Part shown: piece by piece, positions 1-5,385 of the stretch
Position numbering within the stretch: the first letter of the stretch is position 1
How the letters are laid out: each line of letters begins with the position of its first letter
Source: Acidimicrobiales bacterium
GTDB lineage: Bacteria; Actinomycetota; Acidimicrobiia; Acidimicrobiales; Poriferisodaliceae
DNA: 5,385 nt
Reading direction: 5' to 3'
Assembly (NCBI GenBank): GCA_020631315.1
Contig: JAHDHM010000267.1
Coordinates: forward strand, 1 to 5,385
The notes under the pieces: model-generated
Seen by the model: only the letters and a program-made list of their open reading frames with translations
Database searches by the model: none
What the model was told of the DNA's origin: nothing
Translations under genes and position numbers: made by a program

Positions 1-112
1 GTACGAGGAGTTCAAGGAGCAGCTCTACGCGCCGCCGCCGTTGCTGTCGCGCATGTGCGACGCAGGTCTGCTCGGTCGCAAGAGTGGCCGTGGCTTCTAC
101 GACTACGGCTGA
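1..112 (+). CDS. 3-hydroxyacyl-CoA (3-hydroxybutyryl-CoA) dehydrogenase, C-terminal end only
   Basis: Only the last 37 codons are present (reading frame from base 2, TGA at 110-112); the gene begins upstream of the window. The visible tail ends in [14 protein letters not shown], preceded by a PPPLLSRM segment. This is the characteristic end of the C-terminal all-helical domain of the 3-hydroxyacyl-CoA dehydrogenase family (HBDH/FadB type), where 'P.LL..M...G.LGRK.GRGFYDY' is strongly conserved. Enzymes of this family oxidise (S)-3-hydroxyacyl-CoA to 3-ketoacyl-CoA with NAD(P)+ in the cytoplasm, in beta-oxidation or in butyrate/PHB metabolism. The NAD-binding Rossmann domain and catalytic residues lie outside the window, so substrate length and exact subtype cannot be read. 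The next gene starts 6 bases after the stop, which suggests one transcript. Confidence 0.88.
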   Translation, partial: YEEFKEQLYAPPPLLSRMCDAGLLGRKSGRGFYDYG

Positions 113-118
113 GCGGCG

Positions 119-730
119 GTGACCGCTCCGATCGAGGTCGTCGCGTTCGATCTCGGCAACGTGCTGATCCCGTGGGATCGTGATCGTCTGTACTCCCAGC
201 TGATCGACGACCCGGTGGAGCGGCAGCAGTTCCTCGATCGCGTGATGACGATGTCGGTCAACGAACGCCTCGACCGGGGCGAGCCCTTCGACGTCGTGCT
301 GGCAGAAGTCGCCGCCGCACATCCCGACGTCGCGGAGCTCGTCCTGGCCTTTGGTTCGAGATGGCCCGAGACGCTGGGCGATGCGGACGCTGACATGGTC
401 GAGCTGCTGGGCGATCTCCGAGGTGTGGTGCCGACCGTCGCTCTCACGAACTGGGCGGCAGAGACGTTCCCGATCGCCGAGGCACGGTTCCCGTGGCTCG
501 ACTGGTTCGACCTCCAGGTCGTGAGCGGTCGCGAAGGCGTCGTGAAGCCCGAAGCGGAGATCTACGCGCTGGTGGAGGAGCGAACCGGAGCGTCAACGGA
601 GGGCATCTGGTTCACCGACGACAGCGCCAGGAACATCGACGTCGCCGTGCAGCGCGGCTGGCAGGCTCACCTGTTCGTCGACGCCGCAGCGGCCCGCTCC
701 TCACTGCGGGTATCCGGCGTCGACGTCTGA
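119..730 (+). CDS. HAD-superfamily hydrolase, YihX-like (subfamily IA)
   Basis: 203 aa from a GTG start. The start is chosen because motif I begins at about residue 10 and the upstream stop lies only 6 bases away; the ribosome binding site is weak (GAGCGG), which fits coupling to the upstream gene. Motif I is FDLGNVL with the nucleophile Asp11. Motif II is ALTNW with Thr110. Motif III is VVKPEAEIY with Lys143, and motif IV is WFTDDSARNID with Asp167/Asp168. The helical cap lies at about residues 20-95. Length and motif spelling match E. coli YihX (glucose-1-phosphate phosphatase) and the HAD domain of ACAD10. The position two after the nucleophile is Gly13, not the usual general-acid Asp; the YihX-type DLGNV motif shares this. 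The family is mostly cytoplasmic phosphatases, but the substrate here is not readable. Its place between a hydroxyacyl-CoA dehydrogenase and an ACAD10-type kinase suggests a role in acyl-CoA or phosphoacyl metabolism (inference). Confidence 0.85.
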   Translation: MTAPIEVVAFDLGNVLIPWDRDRLYSQLIDDPVERQQFLDRVMTMSVNERLDRGEPFDVVLAEVAAAHPDVAELVLAFGSRWPETLGDADADMVELLGDLRGVVPTVALTNWAAETFPIAEARFPWLDWFDLQVVSGREGVVKPEAEIYALVEERTGASTEGIWFTDDSARNIDVAVQRGWQAHLFVDAAAARSSLRVSGVDV

Positions 731-766
731 GCGCGCCTCGGCTCGGAGCCCGACACCTCCGGCCGC

Positions 767-772
767 TACCGT
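767..772 (+). promoter_or_regulatory. possible -10 element upstream of the kinase gene
   Basis: TACCGT fits the actinobacterial TAnnnT -10 pattern. It lies in the 67-base gap between the HAD and kinase genes, 25 bases before the GTG start, which would leave a short leader holding the ribosome binding site. No TTGACA-like -35 hexamer is visible at the expected spacing, so support is weak. A similar GCTAC-containing element lies before the nuclease gene. Confidence 0.28.
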
Positions 773-787
773 CGACCACGGACTCTG

Positions 788-793
788 AGGGGG
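788..793 (+). promoter_or_regulatory. ribosome binding site of the kinase gene
   Basis: AGGGGG lies 4 bases before the GTG at 798. It is a purine-rich Shine-Dalgarno match that supports this start over the in-frame alternatives further downstream. Confidence 0.6.
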
Positions 794-797
794 AATC

Positions 798-1820
798 GTG
801 GCCGAGCACAACGAGATCGCCGGAATCGACGCTGCATCGCTCGATCGGTGGATCCCGGACCACGTCGACGGCGTCGACGGTCCCTTCGCGTACGAGCTGA
901 TCGCCGGCGGACACTCGAACCTGACGTATCTGGTCACACCCGCATCGGGGCCGAAACTCGTGCTCCGTCGACCACCGCTCGGCTCGGTGCTCGCCACCGC
1001 CCACGACATGGGCCGCGAGCACCGCATCCTGTCCGGCGTGATCCAGACGGACGTCCCCGTGCCGCGGCCGCTCGCGATGTGCGACGACGTCGAGGTGAAC
1101 GGCGCCCCGTTCTACGTGATGGCGCACGTCGAGGGCCTGGTGCTCCACGACGAGGCCACCGCCGCACAGGTCCCGGAGGCGCAACGAGCCGGACTCGGCG
1201 AACACGTCGTGGACGTGCTGGCGACGCTCCATGCGGTCGAGCCGTCCGACGTTGGTCTTGGCGAACTCGGCAAACGCGAGGACTATCTGGGCCGACAGAT
1301 CCGTCGCTGGACGCGGCAGTGGGAGCAGTCCAAGACCCGCGAGCTGGCCACCATGGAGGACGTCGCCGCGTTGCTCGTGCGCGATCAACCCGAGCAGATC
1401 GGCTCGACGATCGTGCACGGCGACTATCGCCTCGGGAACATGCTCGTGGCGGACGGCCGGGTCGCAGGCGTTCTCGACTGGGAGCTCTGCACGCTCGGCG
1501 ACCCGCTGGCCGACGTCGGCTACCTCATGAACAACTGGATCGATCCGGGCGAGCCGACGGCAGGCAGCAGTGGCCCGACAGGTGTCGGCGGATTCCCGGA
1601 TCGATCGGCGATGCTCGAGCGCTATGCCGCAGCGACCGGCCGTGACGTGTCGCGGGTGCCGTACTACCGGGCGTTCTCCTACTGGCGACTCGCGGCGATC
1701 GTCGAGGGTGTCCTGGCCCGCTACATGGCCGGGGCGATGGGCGCGGAGGCCGACACCAGCCTCTTCCGAGCACAGGTCGAGGGTCTCGCCTCGATGGCGC
1801 TCGCATTGCTGGAGGACTGA
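798..1820 (+). CDS. APH-fold phosphotransferase, ACAD10/ACAD11/LvaA kinase type
   Basis: 340 aa from a GTG with a good ribosome binding site, a full-length single kinase domain. In order: a nucleotide-loop segment GGHSNLTY (37-44); strand KLVLRRPPLG (53-62), where arginines stand at the place of the usual kinase lysine, as is common in this subfamily; AHDMGREHRIL with Glu74; hinge PFYVMAHVEG (104-113); catalytic loop HGDYRLGNML (207-216) with Asp209 and Asn214; and metal-binding DWELCTLGDPLAD (227-239) with Asp227. The RRPPLG, AHDMGRE and LDWELCTLGDP signatures separate this group from antibiotic-resistance APH enzymes. Known relatives are Pseudomonas LvaA, which phosphorylates 4-hydroxyvaleryl-CoA in levulinate catabolism, the kinase domains of ACAD10/11, which act on 4-hydroxyacyl-CoAs, and mycobacterial proteins labelled FadE36. 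Phosphorylation of a hydroxyacyl-CoA is therefore the likely reaction (inference). No acyl-CoA dehydrogenase partner is in the window. Confidence 0.9.
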   Translation: MAEHNEIAGIDAASLDRWIPDHVDGVDGPFAYELIAGGHSNLTYLVTPASGPKLVLRRPPLGSVLATAHDMGREHRILSGVIQTDVPVPRPLAMCDDVEVNGAPFYVMAHVEGLVLHDEATAAQVPEAQRAGLGEHVVDVLATLHAVEPSDVGLGELGKREDYLGRQIRRWTRQWEQSKTRELATMEDVAALLVRDQPEQIGSTIVHGDYRLGNMLVADGRVAGVLDWELCTLGDPLADVGYLMNNWIDPGEPTAGSSGPTGVGGFPDRSAMLERYAAATGRDVSRVPYYRAFSYWRLAAIVEGVLARYMAGAMGAEADTSLFRAQVEGLASMALALLED

Positions 1821-1857
1821 CCCCGTTCGTCTTGATTCGCTCCCGGTCGTGACCGAT

Positions 1858-1861
1858 GGAG
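1858..1861 (+). promoter_or_regulatory. ribosome binding site of the stalk-protein gene
   Basis: GGAG lies 4 bases before the GTG at 1866. It decides the start: the protein then opens with a short basic segment directly before the first membrane helix. The other bases of the 45-base gap show no convincing promoter or terminator. Confidence 0.5.
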
Positions 1862-1865
1862 CTTC

Positions 1866-2642
1866 GTGGTCGAGACGAAGGTTCGACATCCCAGGCTGTA
1901 CGCGATCCTGGCCGGCGCCGTGGCGCTGGTCGCCATGATCGCGTTGATCGGCCCGCGCGACGGCGGACCCGTCGGAGTGGACGCCGCCAGTGCGACGTCG
2001 CCCGACAGTCCCGAGACGACGATCACGAGCACTCCGACCAGCGACGACGGGGTGGTGCTGACCGCACCGGGCGAACTTGTCGAGGTGTTCGAGCCTCCTG
2101 CGACGTCAGCCGACGTCGAGGTGACCAGCGCGGCTCCGGCGACGACGACCGCTCCCTCGGTGACGTCGGCGCCGGAGTCTGCGACTGGCTCGTCGAGCTC
2201 GGGCGCGACCACGACGACGGCAGCGGTGACCTCCACGACCGTCGAGGACGACGAACCCGTGGTCGGGGACACCGGCGAAGGCGACGCTGCCGCCGACGAT
2301 AACGCGGTTGCTGCTGGCGACACGGCCGCTGTCGACGAGGTCGCGGCGCCCGCTTCCACGTTGCCCTCCACGACCGATCTACCGGCCAGCGCCGACGACG
2401 GAACCGATCTCGACGGTGCAGCCGAGAACACCTCGGTCATCGCCGAGCAGTCCGCTGCAGGAGCGCTGCTGATGGCGGCTCCCGAGATGGGTGGGACCGC
2501 CAACGGCACGACCGTCGAGCGTCCGAACCTGGTCGGGCAGATCGGTACCCGTGACGGCTCGTCGGTTCCGTGGATGCTGCTGATCGCCGCGAACTTCGGC
2601 GTCACCGTGAGCGCCCTCGTGTTCCTCCGACTTCGCCGCTGA
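1866..2642 (+). CDS. unrecognised membrane protein with mucin-like Thr/Ser/Ala-rich extracytoplasmic region
   Basis: 258 aa; I do not recognise a family. A basic N-terminus (Lys5, Arg7, Arg10) precedes a hydrophobic helix at about 11-29. Residues about 31-230 are low complexity, rich in Thr, Ser, Ala, Pro, Asp and Glu (for example TTTTAAVTSTT at 115-125), with no cysteine and a strongly acidic character. A second hydrophobic helix at about 234-254 ends in RLRR. The positive-inside rule places both ends in the cytoplasm and the roughly 200-residue linker outside, a looped stalk. The N-terminal helix could instead be a cleaved signal peptide, giving a C-terminally anchored surface protein. There is no LPxTG motif before the last helix, so sortase anchoring is not supported. 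The high Thr/Ser/Pro content would suit O-mannosylation (inference). The protease gene begins 2 bases after its stop, so the two are probably co-translated. The coding call rests on frame continuity, the ribosome binding site and the coupling. Confidence 0.72.
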   Translation: MVETKVRHPRLYAILAGAVALVAMIALIGPRDGGPVGVDAASATSPDSPETTITSTPTSDDGVVLTAPGELVEVFEPPATSADVEVTSAAPATTTAPSVTSAPESATGSSSSGATTTTAAVTSTTVEDDEPVVGDTGEGDAAADDNAVAAGDTAAVDEVAAPASTLPSTTDLPASADDGTDLDGAAENTSVIAEQSAAGALLMAAPEMGGTANGTTVERPNLVGQIGTRDGSSVPWMLLIAANFGVTVSALVFLRLRR

Positions 2643-2644
2643 CC

Positions 2645-3793
2645 ATGACCGACGTCGAGTCCACCGGCACGGAGCCGTTCGTGTCCGTGCTGACGGACGA
2701 GTCGACGATCCTGCCGGATCGTGTCGAGAGCGATCGCCCACTCGACCCTCACGCCGAGCTGGGCTGGCGTCGCTTCCTCCAGGGGATGGTCGCCGGGTCG
2801 CTCGTCGCCGCGCTGGTCGCGTCGTTGGTGGTGGTCGGCATCGATCGCCAGACACGCTCCGAGTCGTCAGGGCTCGACGTGCGCGCCGCGCTCGAGGTCA
2901 TCGAACCCGCCGTGGTGCGCATCTCCGTGGAGATCGAAGGCACGCTCGACCAGGGCGCCGGCACCGGGTTCGTGATCGACTCGGACGGCACGATCGTGAC
3001 GAACGCCCACGTGGTCGAGTCGGCAGAGGCGATCGAGGTCACCTTGTCCGACGGTGTCGTCGTCGACGCCGAACTGCTCGGATCCGACCCCACCCGAGAT
3101 CTCGCTGTGGTGAAGATCGAGATCGATCGGGACCTGCCGGTCGCGACCTTGGGCGCCGATCGGACACCACTCGTCGGTGATCCCGTGCTGGCGATCGGCA
3201 ACGCCTTGGGTCTCGTCGGCGGACCGACCGTGACCACGGGCATCATCTCGGCGACGGACCGGGTCGTCCCGACCGAGACGGCGCGGCTGACGAACATCAT
3301 CCAGACCGACGCTGCGATCAATCCGGGCAATTCTGGCGGGCCGTTGGTCGATGCCGACGGTCACGTGATCGGCATCTCGACCGCGATCGCCGGTGACGCC
3401 GAAGGCATCGGGTTCGCGATCGCGATCGACCACGCCCTGCCGGTCATCGAGTCCCTCGCCGCCGGTGTGGTGCCGACACGGCCACTGCTCGGTGTGTCGG
3501 TGGTCGACGTGGACGAACTCACCGAAGGTGCTCGGGACGAGCTCGAGATCTCGACCGACGCAGGTGCCCTCGTGACGTCGGTGACACCCGGCGAGGGTGC
3601 GGCGACCGCCGGCATCGAGGCAGGCGACGTGATCGTGCGCTTCGCCGGTGAGGCGGTCACATCGGCCGCTGAACTCGTTGCCCGCGTGCGAGGGATGGAC
3701 ACCGGTGACGACGTGACGGTCGGCTGGTTGCGCGGCGACGAACAGCTCGAAGCCACCGTGCAACTCGGCGAACTGCTCGGCGCCGGCGGCTGA
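2645..3793 (+). CDS. membrane-anchored HtrA/DegP-like serine protease with one PDZ domain
   Basis: 382 aa. ATG at 2645 is preferred over a GTG at 2570 that would overlap the preceding gene by over 70 bases and add a basic 25-residue stretch. There is no strong ribosome binding site; the 2-base gap suggests translational coupling. An acidic cytoplasmic N-terminus (1-40) is followed by a membrane helix at about 46-65. The trypsin-like domain (about 80-270) has the full catalytic triad: His122 in TNAHVV, Asp152 in RDLAVVKI and Ser230 in NPGNSGGPLV. A PDZ domain (about 280-375) opens with LLGVSV and includes AGIEAGDVIVRFAGEAV. This is the S1C (HtrA/PepD) layout seen in Actinomycetota, where the protease faces the cell envelope and degrades or refolds damaged proteins, or cleaves specific regulators. 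All key residues are intact, so it should be active. The adjacent stalk protein is a candidate substrate or partner (inference). Confidence 0.93.
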   Translation: MTDVESTGTEPFVSVLTDESTILPDRVESDRPLDPHAELGWRRFLQGMVAGSLVAALVASLVVVGIDRQTRSESSGLDVRAALEVIEPAVVRISVEIEGTLDQGAGTGFVIDSDGTIVTNAHVVESAEAIEVTLSDGVVVDAELLGSDPTRDLAVVKIEIDRDLPVATLGADRTPLVGDPVLAIGNALGLVGGPTVTTGIISATDRVVPTETARLTNIIQTDAAINPGNSGGPLVDADGHVIGISTAIAGDAEGIGFAIAIDHALPVIESLAAGVVPTRPLLGVSVVDVDELTEGARDELEISTDAGALVTSVTPGEGAATAGIEAGDVIVRFAGEAVTSAAELVARVRGMDTGDDVTVGWLRGDEQLEATVQLGELLGAGG

Positions 3794-3832
3794 ACACCCG
3801 TCGGGGTCACACGCACTGTCACAGCCCCTGGC

Positions 3833-3838
3833 TACGTT
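3833..3838 (+). promoter_or_regulatory. possible -10 element giving a leaderless nuclease transcript
   Basis: TACGTT fits the TAnnnT pattern and ends 7 bases before the GTG at 3846. A transcript starting at the normal distance would begin at or next to that GTG, the usual arrangement of leaderless actinobacterial mRNAs. No clear -35 box is seen, and there is no convincing Shine-Dalgarno sequence before the GTG. The 52-base gap separates the protease and nuclease blocks. Confidence 0.4.
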
Positions 3839-3845
3839 GCGGGCA

Positions 3846-5195
3846 GTGGCTGATGACACCTCCCGCCGAACCGAACACACCGACGCCGCAGCGTCAGGTG
3901 CCGCGCCGTCCGACGACGCCGTGGTGGACGCCTCAGGCATCCCCGTGCATCCCGACCAGCTCACCCTGGCCGGGTTCGACCTGCCCGTCACCACACCGGT
4001 CGAGGTGGTCACGAGCAGCGCAGCATCGTTCCCTCAGGCCGAACCAGTCGAGCCGGCAGACGAACGCCCCGAGGGTGGCTGGCGACTGGTGGCGCTGTCG
4101 GACCTCCACCTCGACACGCCGTTCACCTGGGCGCCCGAGGAGATCGGACGGCTGCGTCGGAGCGATCTACGCCAGGCGCTGACGACCACCATCGCGCTGG
4201 CCCAGCGCGTCGGTGCCGATGCGCTGGTCCTCCCCGGCGATCTCTACGAGCACGAACGTGCGAACCCCGACACCGCTCGGTTCCTCGAGCGCGTGCTCAA
4301 CGACGCCGAGCTGCCGGTGCTCGTCGCACCCGGCAACCACGACCCCCTCACACCATCGAGCGTGTGGGCCACGACCGGTTGGGCGCCGCACGTGCACGTG
4401 TTCGACGGTCGCCAGCTCGAACCGTTCGCTCTGGCTGACGGGCTCACGATCTGGGGCGCCGCCCACCACCGGCAGACCGGCACGCCTGGTTTCCTCGAGA
4501 CCGCCTCGATCAGCGGACCTGGCGTCCACGTCGCCCTCTTCCACGGGTCGGAGAACTCCGGCTTCCAGGCCGAGGGTCGCGACGAAGCCGGTCGCTCGAA
4601 GCAGCCGCACGCGCCGTTCGACGCGGCGATGATCCCCGAGGTCGGCCTGCATCATGCGATCGTCGGCCACTTCCACCGTCGGCGCGAAGCACCGCATCAC
4701 ACCTATCCGGGCAACCCTGCGCCGCTGTCGTTCGGTGAACCTGGCGACGGCGGGGCCGTCGTGATCGACGTCGGTTCCGATGGGCACGTCCGTCGACGCT
4801 GGTACTCGGTCAGCGACCGTCCGATGGACGATGTCGAGATCGACGTCACCGGCTGCGGCGACGCCACTGCGGTCGCGGACGCGGTACGGCTCGCCACGTC
4901 AACCGCCCGAGGCCTGGTCCGGGTCACGCTGACCGGCGAGCTCTCCCCGGGAGTCTCGCTCGTCGACGACGAGCTCCTCGCCGTCGTCGAACACGCAGAC
5001 CATGCGGTGCTGCGCCGCCGGAAGCTGTGGCTCGGGTACGACCTCGAGCTCATCGCCGCCGAGAACTCGGTCCGCGGTGCCTTCGTGCGTGGCGTCCGCG
5101 GCGACGAATCCCTCGACGAGGAGCTCCGAGCCGACGTGATCGCGACCGGACTGCGCGCCCTCGACGGCCGCTCCGACCTGGATGTCCGCCGATGA
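3846..5195 (+). CDS. YhaO/SbcD-type metallophosphoesterase, DNA repair exonuclease
   Basis: 449 aa from GTG 3846; a TTG at 3837 would add three residues but lies inside the possible -10 element. Residues 1-78 are a low-complexity extension rich in Ala, Asp, Pro and Glu. The calcineurin-like domain follows with all metal-binding motifs: SDLHLDTPF (Asp86, His88), LPGDLYEHE (Asp132), APGNHDP (Asn164, His165), LFHGSE (His233) and VGHFHRR (His275, His277). The HLDTPF spelling matches YhaO-type proteins more than classical SbcD. The C-terminal part (about 325-449) corresponds to the capping/partner-binding region. Enzymes of this Mre11-like group are Mn2+-dependent nucleases acting on DNA ends and hairpins, together with a Rad50-like ATPase in the cytoplasm. 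The next gene, such an ATPase, overlaps by four bases (ATGA), which strongly supports the functional pairing. Confidence 0.9.
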   Translation: MADDTSRRTEHTDAAASGAAPSDDAVVDASGIPVHPDQLTLAGFDLPVTTPVEVVTSSAASFPQAEPVEPADERPEGGWRLVALSDLHLDTPFTWAPEEIGRLRRSDLRQALTTTIALAQRVGADALVLPGDLYEHERANPDTARFLERVLNDAELPVLVAPGNHDPLTPSSVWATTGWAPHVHVFDGRQLEPFALADGLTIWGAAHHRQTGTPGFLETASISGPGVHVALFHGSENSGFQAEGRDEAGRSKQPHAPFDAAMIPEVGLHHAIVGHFHRRREAPHHTYPGNPAPLSFGEPGDGGAVVIDVGSDGHVRRRWYSVSDRPMDDVEIDVTGCGDATAVADAVRLATSTARGLVRVTLTGELSPGVSLVDDELLAVVEHADHAVLRRRKLWLGYDLELIAAENSVRGAFVRGVRGDESLDEELRADVIATGLRALDGRSDLDVRR

Positions 5196-5385
5196 AGATC
5201 CGATCCGTGGAGGCACGTGCCTTCGGCCCGCTCGAAGGGGCGCAGCTGCAGTTCGCGGACGGCGTCACCGTCGTGTGGGGACCGAACGAGGCGGCGAAGT
5301 CGTCGTGGCACGCGGCGATCCATGCAGCCATGTCGGGCCGCCGTCGCCGTACGGACGCGAACGACAAGGCCTTCGCCGAGCGTCA
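5192..5385 (+). CDS. SMC/Rad50-like (YhaN-type) AAA ATPase, N-terminal fragment
   Basis: The first 64 codons from ATG 5192 are present; the gene runs off the window end. The start overlaps the nuclease stop in an ATGA junction, with GTCCGCCG rather than a Shine-Dalgarno sequence before it, so translational coupling is likely. The protein opens with MKIRSVEARAFGPLEG, the typical first strand of RecF/Rad50/YhaN ATPases, in which the N-terminus leads straight into the nucleotide site. The Walker A motif is GPNEAAKSS (30-38) with Lys36, followed by WHAAIHAAMSGRRRR. The usual last glycine before the lysine is Ala35. In the family the ATPase has long coiled coils and a C-terminal Walker B half, neither of which can be seen here. 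It would regulate the nuclease encoded upstream, forming an Mre11-Rad50-like complex for processing DNA breaks. YhaN type is favoured over SbcC because of the GPNEA motif and the YhaO-like partner. Confidence 0.85.
   Translation, partial: MKIRSVEARAFGPLEGAQLQFADGVTVVWGPNEAAKSSWHAAIHAAMSGRRRRTDANDKAFAER

Noticed and set aside
1844..1855. Small palindrome CGGTC-GT-GACCG before the stalk-protein gene
   Set aside because: The arms are only 5 bases, the spacer is 2 bases and no T-run follows, so neither a terminator nor an operator can be supported.
612..1889. Long open frame on the - strand (425 codons) opposite the kinase gene
   Set aside because: Its translation is Arg/His-rich and shows no domain, while the + strand frame carries all kinase motifs. 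Long antisense frames are expected in high-GC DNA with strong third-position GC.
2520..2642. Sortase-type C-terminal sorting signal in the stalk protein
   Set aside because: The hydrophobic helix and basic tail are present, but no LPxTG-like motif precedes them; the only similar string, LPSTT, is about 65 residues upstream in the linker.
2570..2644. Upstream GTG start for the protease
   Set aside because: It would overlap the preceding gene's last helix by over 70 bases and add an Arg-rich stretch atypical of the family; ATG 2645 directly after the stop is simpler.
1721..2752. Long - strand frame opposite the stalk-protein gene
   Set aside because: It is a Ser/Ala/Val-rich mirror of the Thr/Ala/Asp codons on the + strand, spans parts of three + strand genes and has no recognisable motif. 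The + frame has the better start, ribosome binding site and membrane segments.
3416..3423. GCGATCGC octamer
   Set aside because: It lies in conserved coding sequence of the protease (FAIAID) and is expected by chance in DNA rich in GATCG; there is no array of such sites.
3803..3829. GGGG...CCCC arms and two GTCAC copies after the protease stop, considered as a terminator or operator
   Set aside because: Only 4 bases pair, the interior does not, and there is no T-run. The GTCAC copies are 12 bases apart but too short to be significant.
2867..4012. Long - strand frame opposite the protease gene
   Set aside because: It is His/Asp/Arg-rich without domains and runs across the protease/nuclease junction; it is a compositional shadow of the intact protease.

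Overview
The window is high-GC, almost fully coding DNA with every supported gene on the + strand, frequent GTG starts and short or overlapping gene junctions. This fits a high-GC Actinomycetota genome. The mix of an ACAD10/LvaA-type kinase, a membrane-anchored trypsin-like protease and a YhaO/YhaN-type nuclease pair suggests an environmental actinobacterium, possibly Acidimicrobiia. The phylum-level call is moderately secure; the class is a guess.

Layout: (1) 1-112, the C-terminal tail of a 3-hydroxyacyl-CoA (3-hydroxybutyryl-CoA) dehydrogenase. (2) 119-730, a YihX-like HAD hydrolase, 6 bases downstream of the dehydrogenase. (3) 798-1820, an APH-fold phosphotransferase of the ACAD10/ACAD11/LvaA kinase type. 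These three form a probable acyl-CoA or hydroxyacyl-CoA metabolism block. (4) 1866-2642, an unrecognised, acidic, Thr/Ser/Ala-rich protein anchored in the membrane at both ends. (5) 2645-3793, a membrane-anchored HtrA-like serine protease with one PDZ domain, 2 bases after gene 4 and probably translationally coupled to it. (6) 3846-5195, a YhaO/SbcD-type metallophosphoesterase nuclease with a long low-complexity N-terminus. (7) 5192-window end, the N-terminus of its partner SMC/Rad50-like (YhaN-type) ATPase, overlapping gene 6 by 4 bases.

How the genes relate: there appear to be three functional blocks. The lipid block is notable because the gene order HAD then APH kinase matches the N-terminal domain order of the animal fusion protein ACAD10 (HAD-kinase-acyl-CoA dehydrogenase), next to a beta-oxidation type dehydrogenase. 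The envelope block pairs a mucin-like stalk protein with an extracytoplasmic protease. The DNA block is an Mre11/Rad50-like pair for processing DNA ends, with a leaderless-looking start. I see no RNA genes, mobile elements, CRISPR arrays or convincing terminators. No gene-free stretch exceeds about 70 bases. I found no clear candidate for an entirely new system; the most interesting points are the ACAD10-like gene order and the stalk protein/protease pair.
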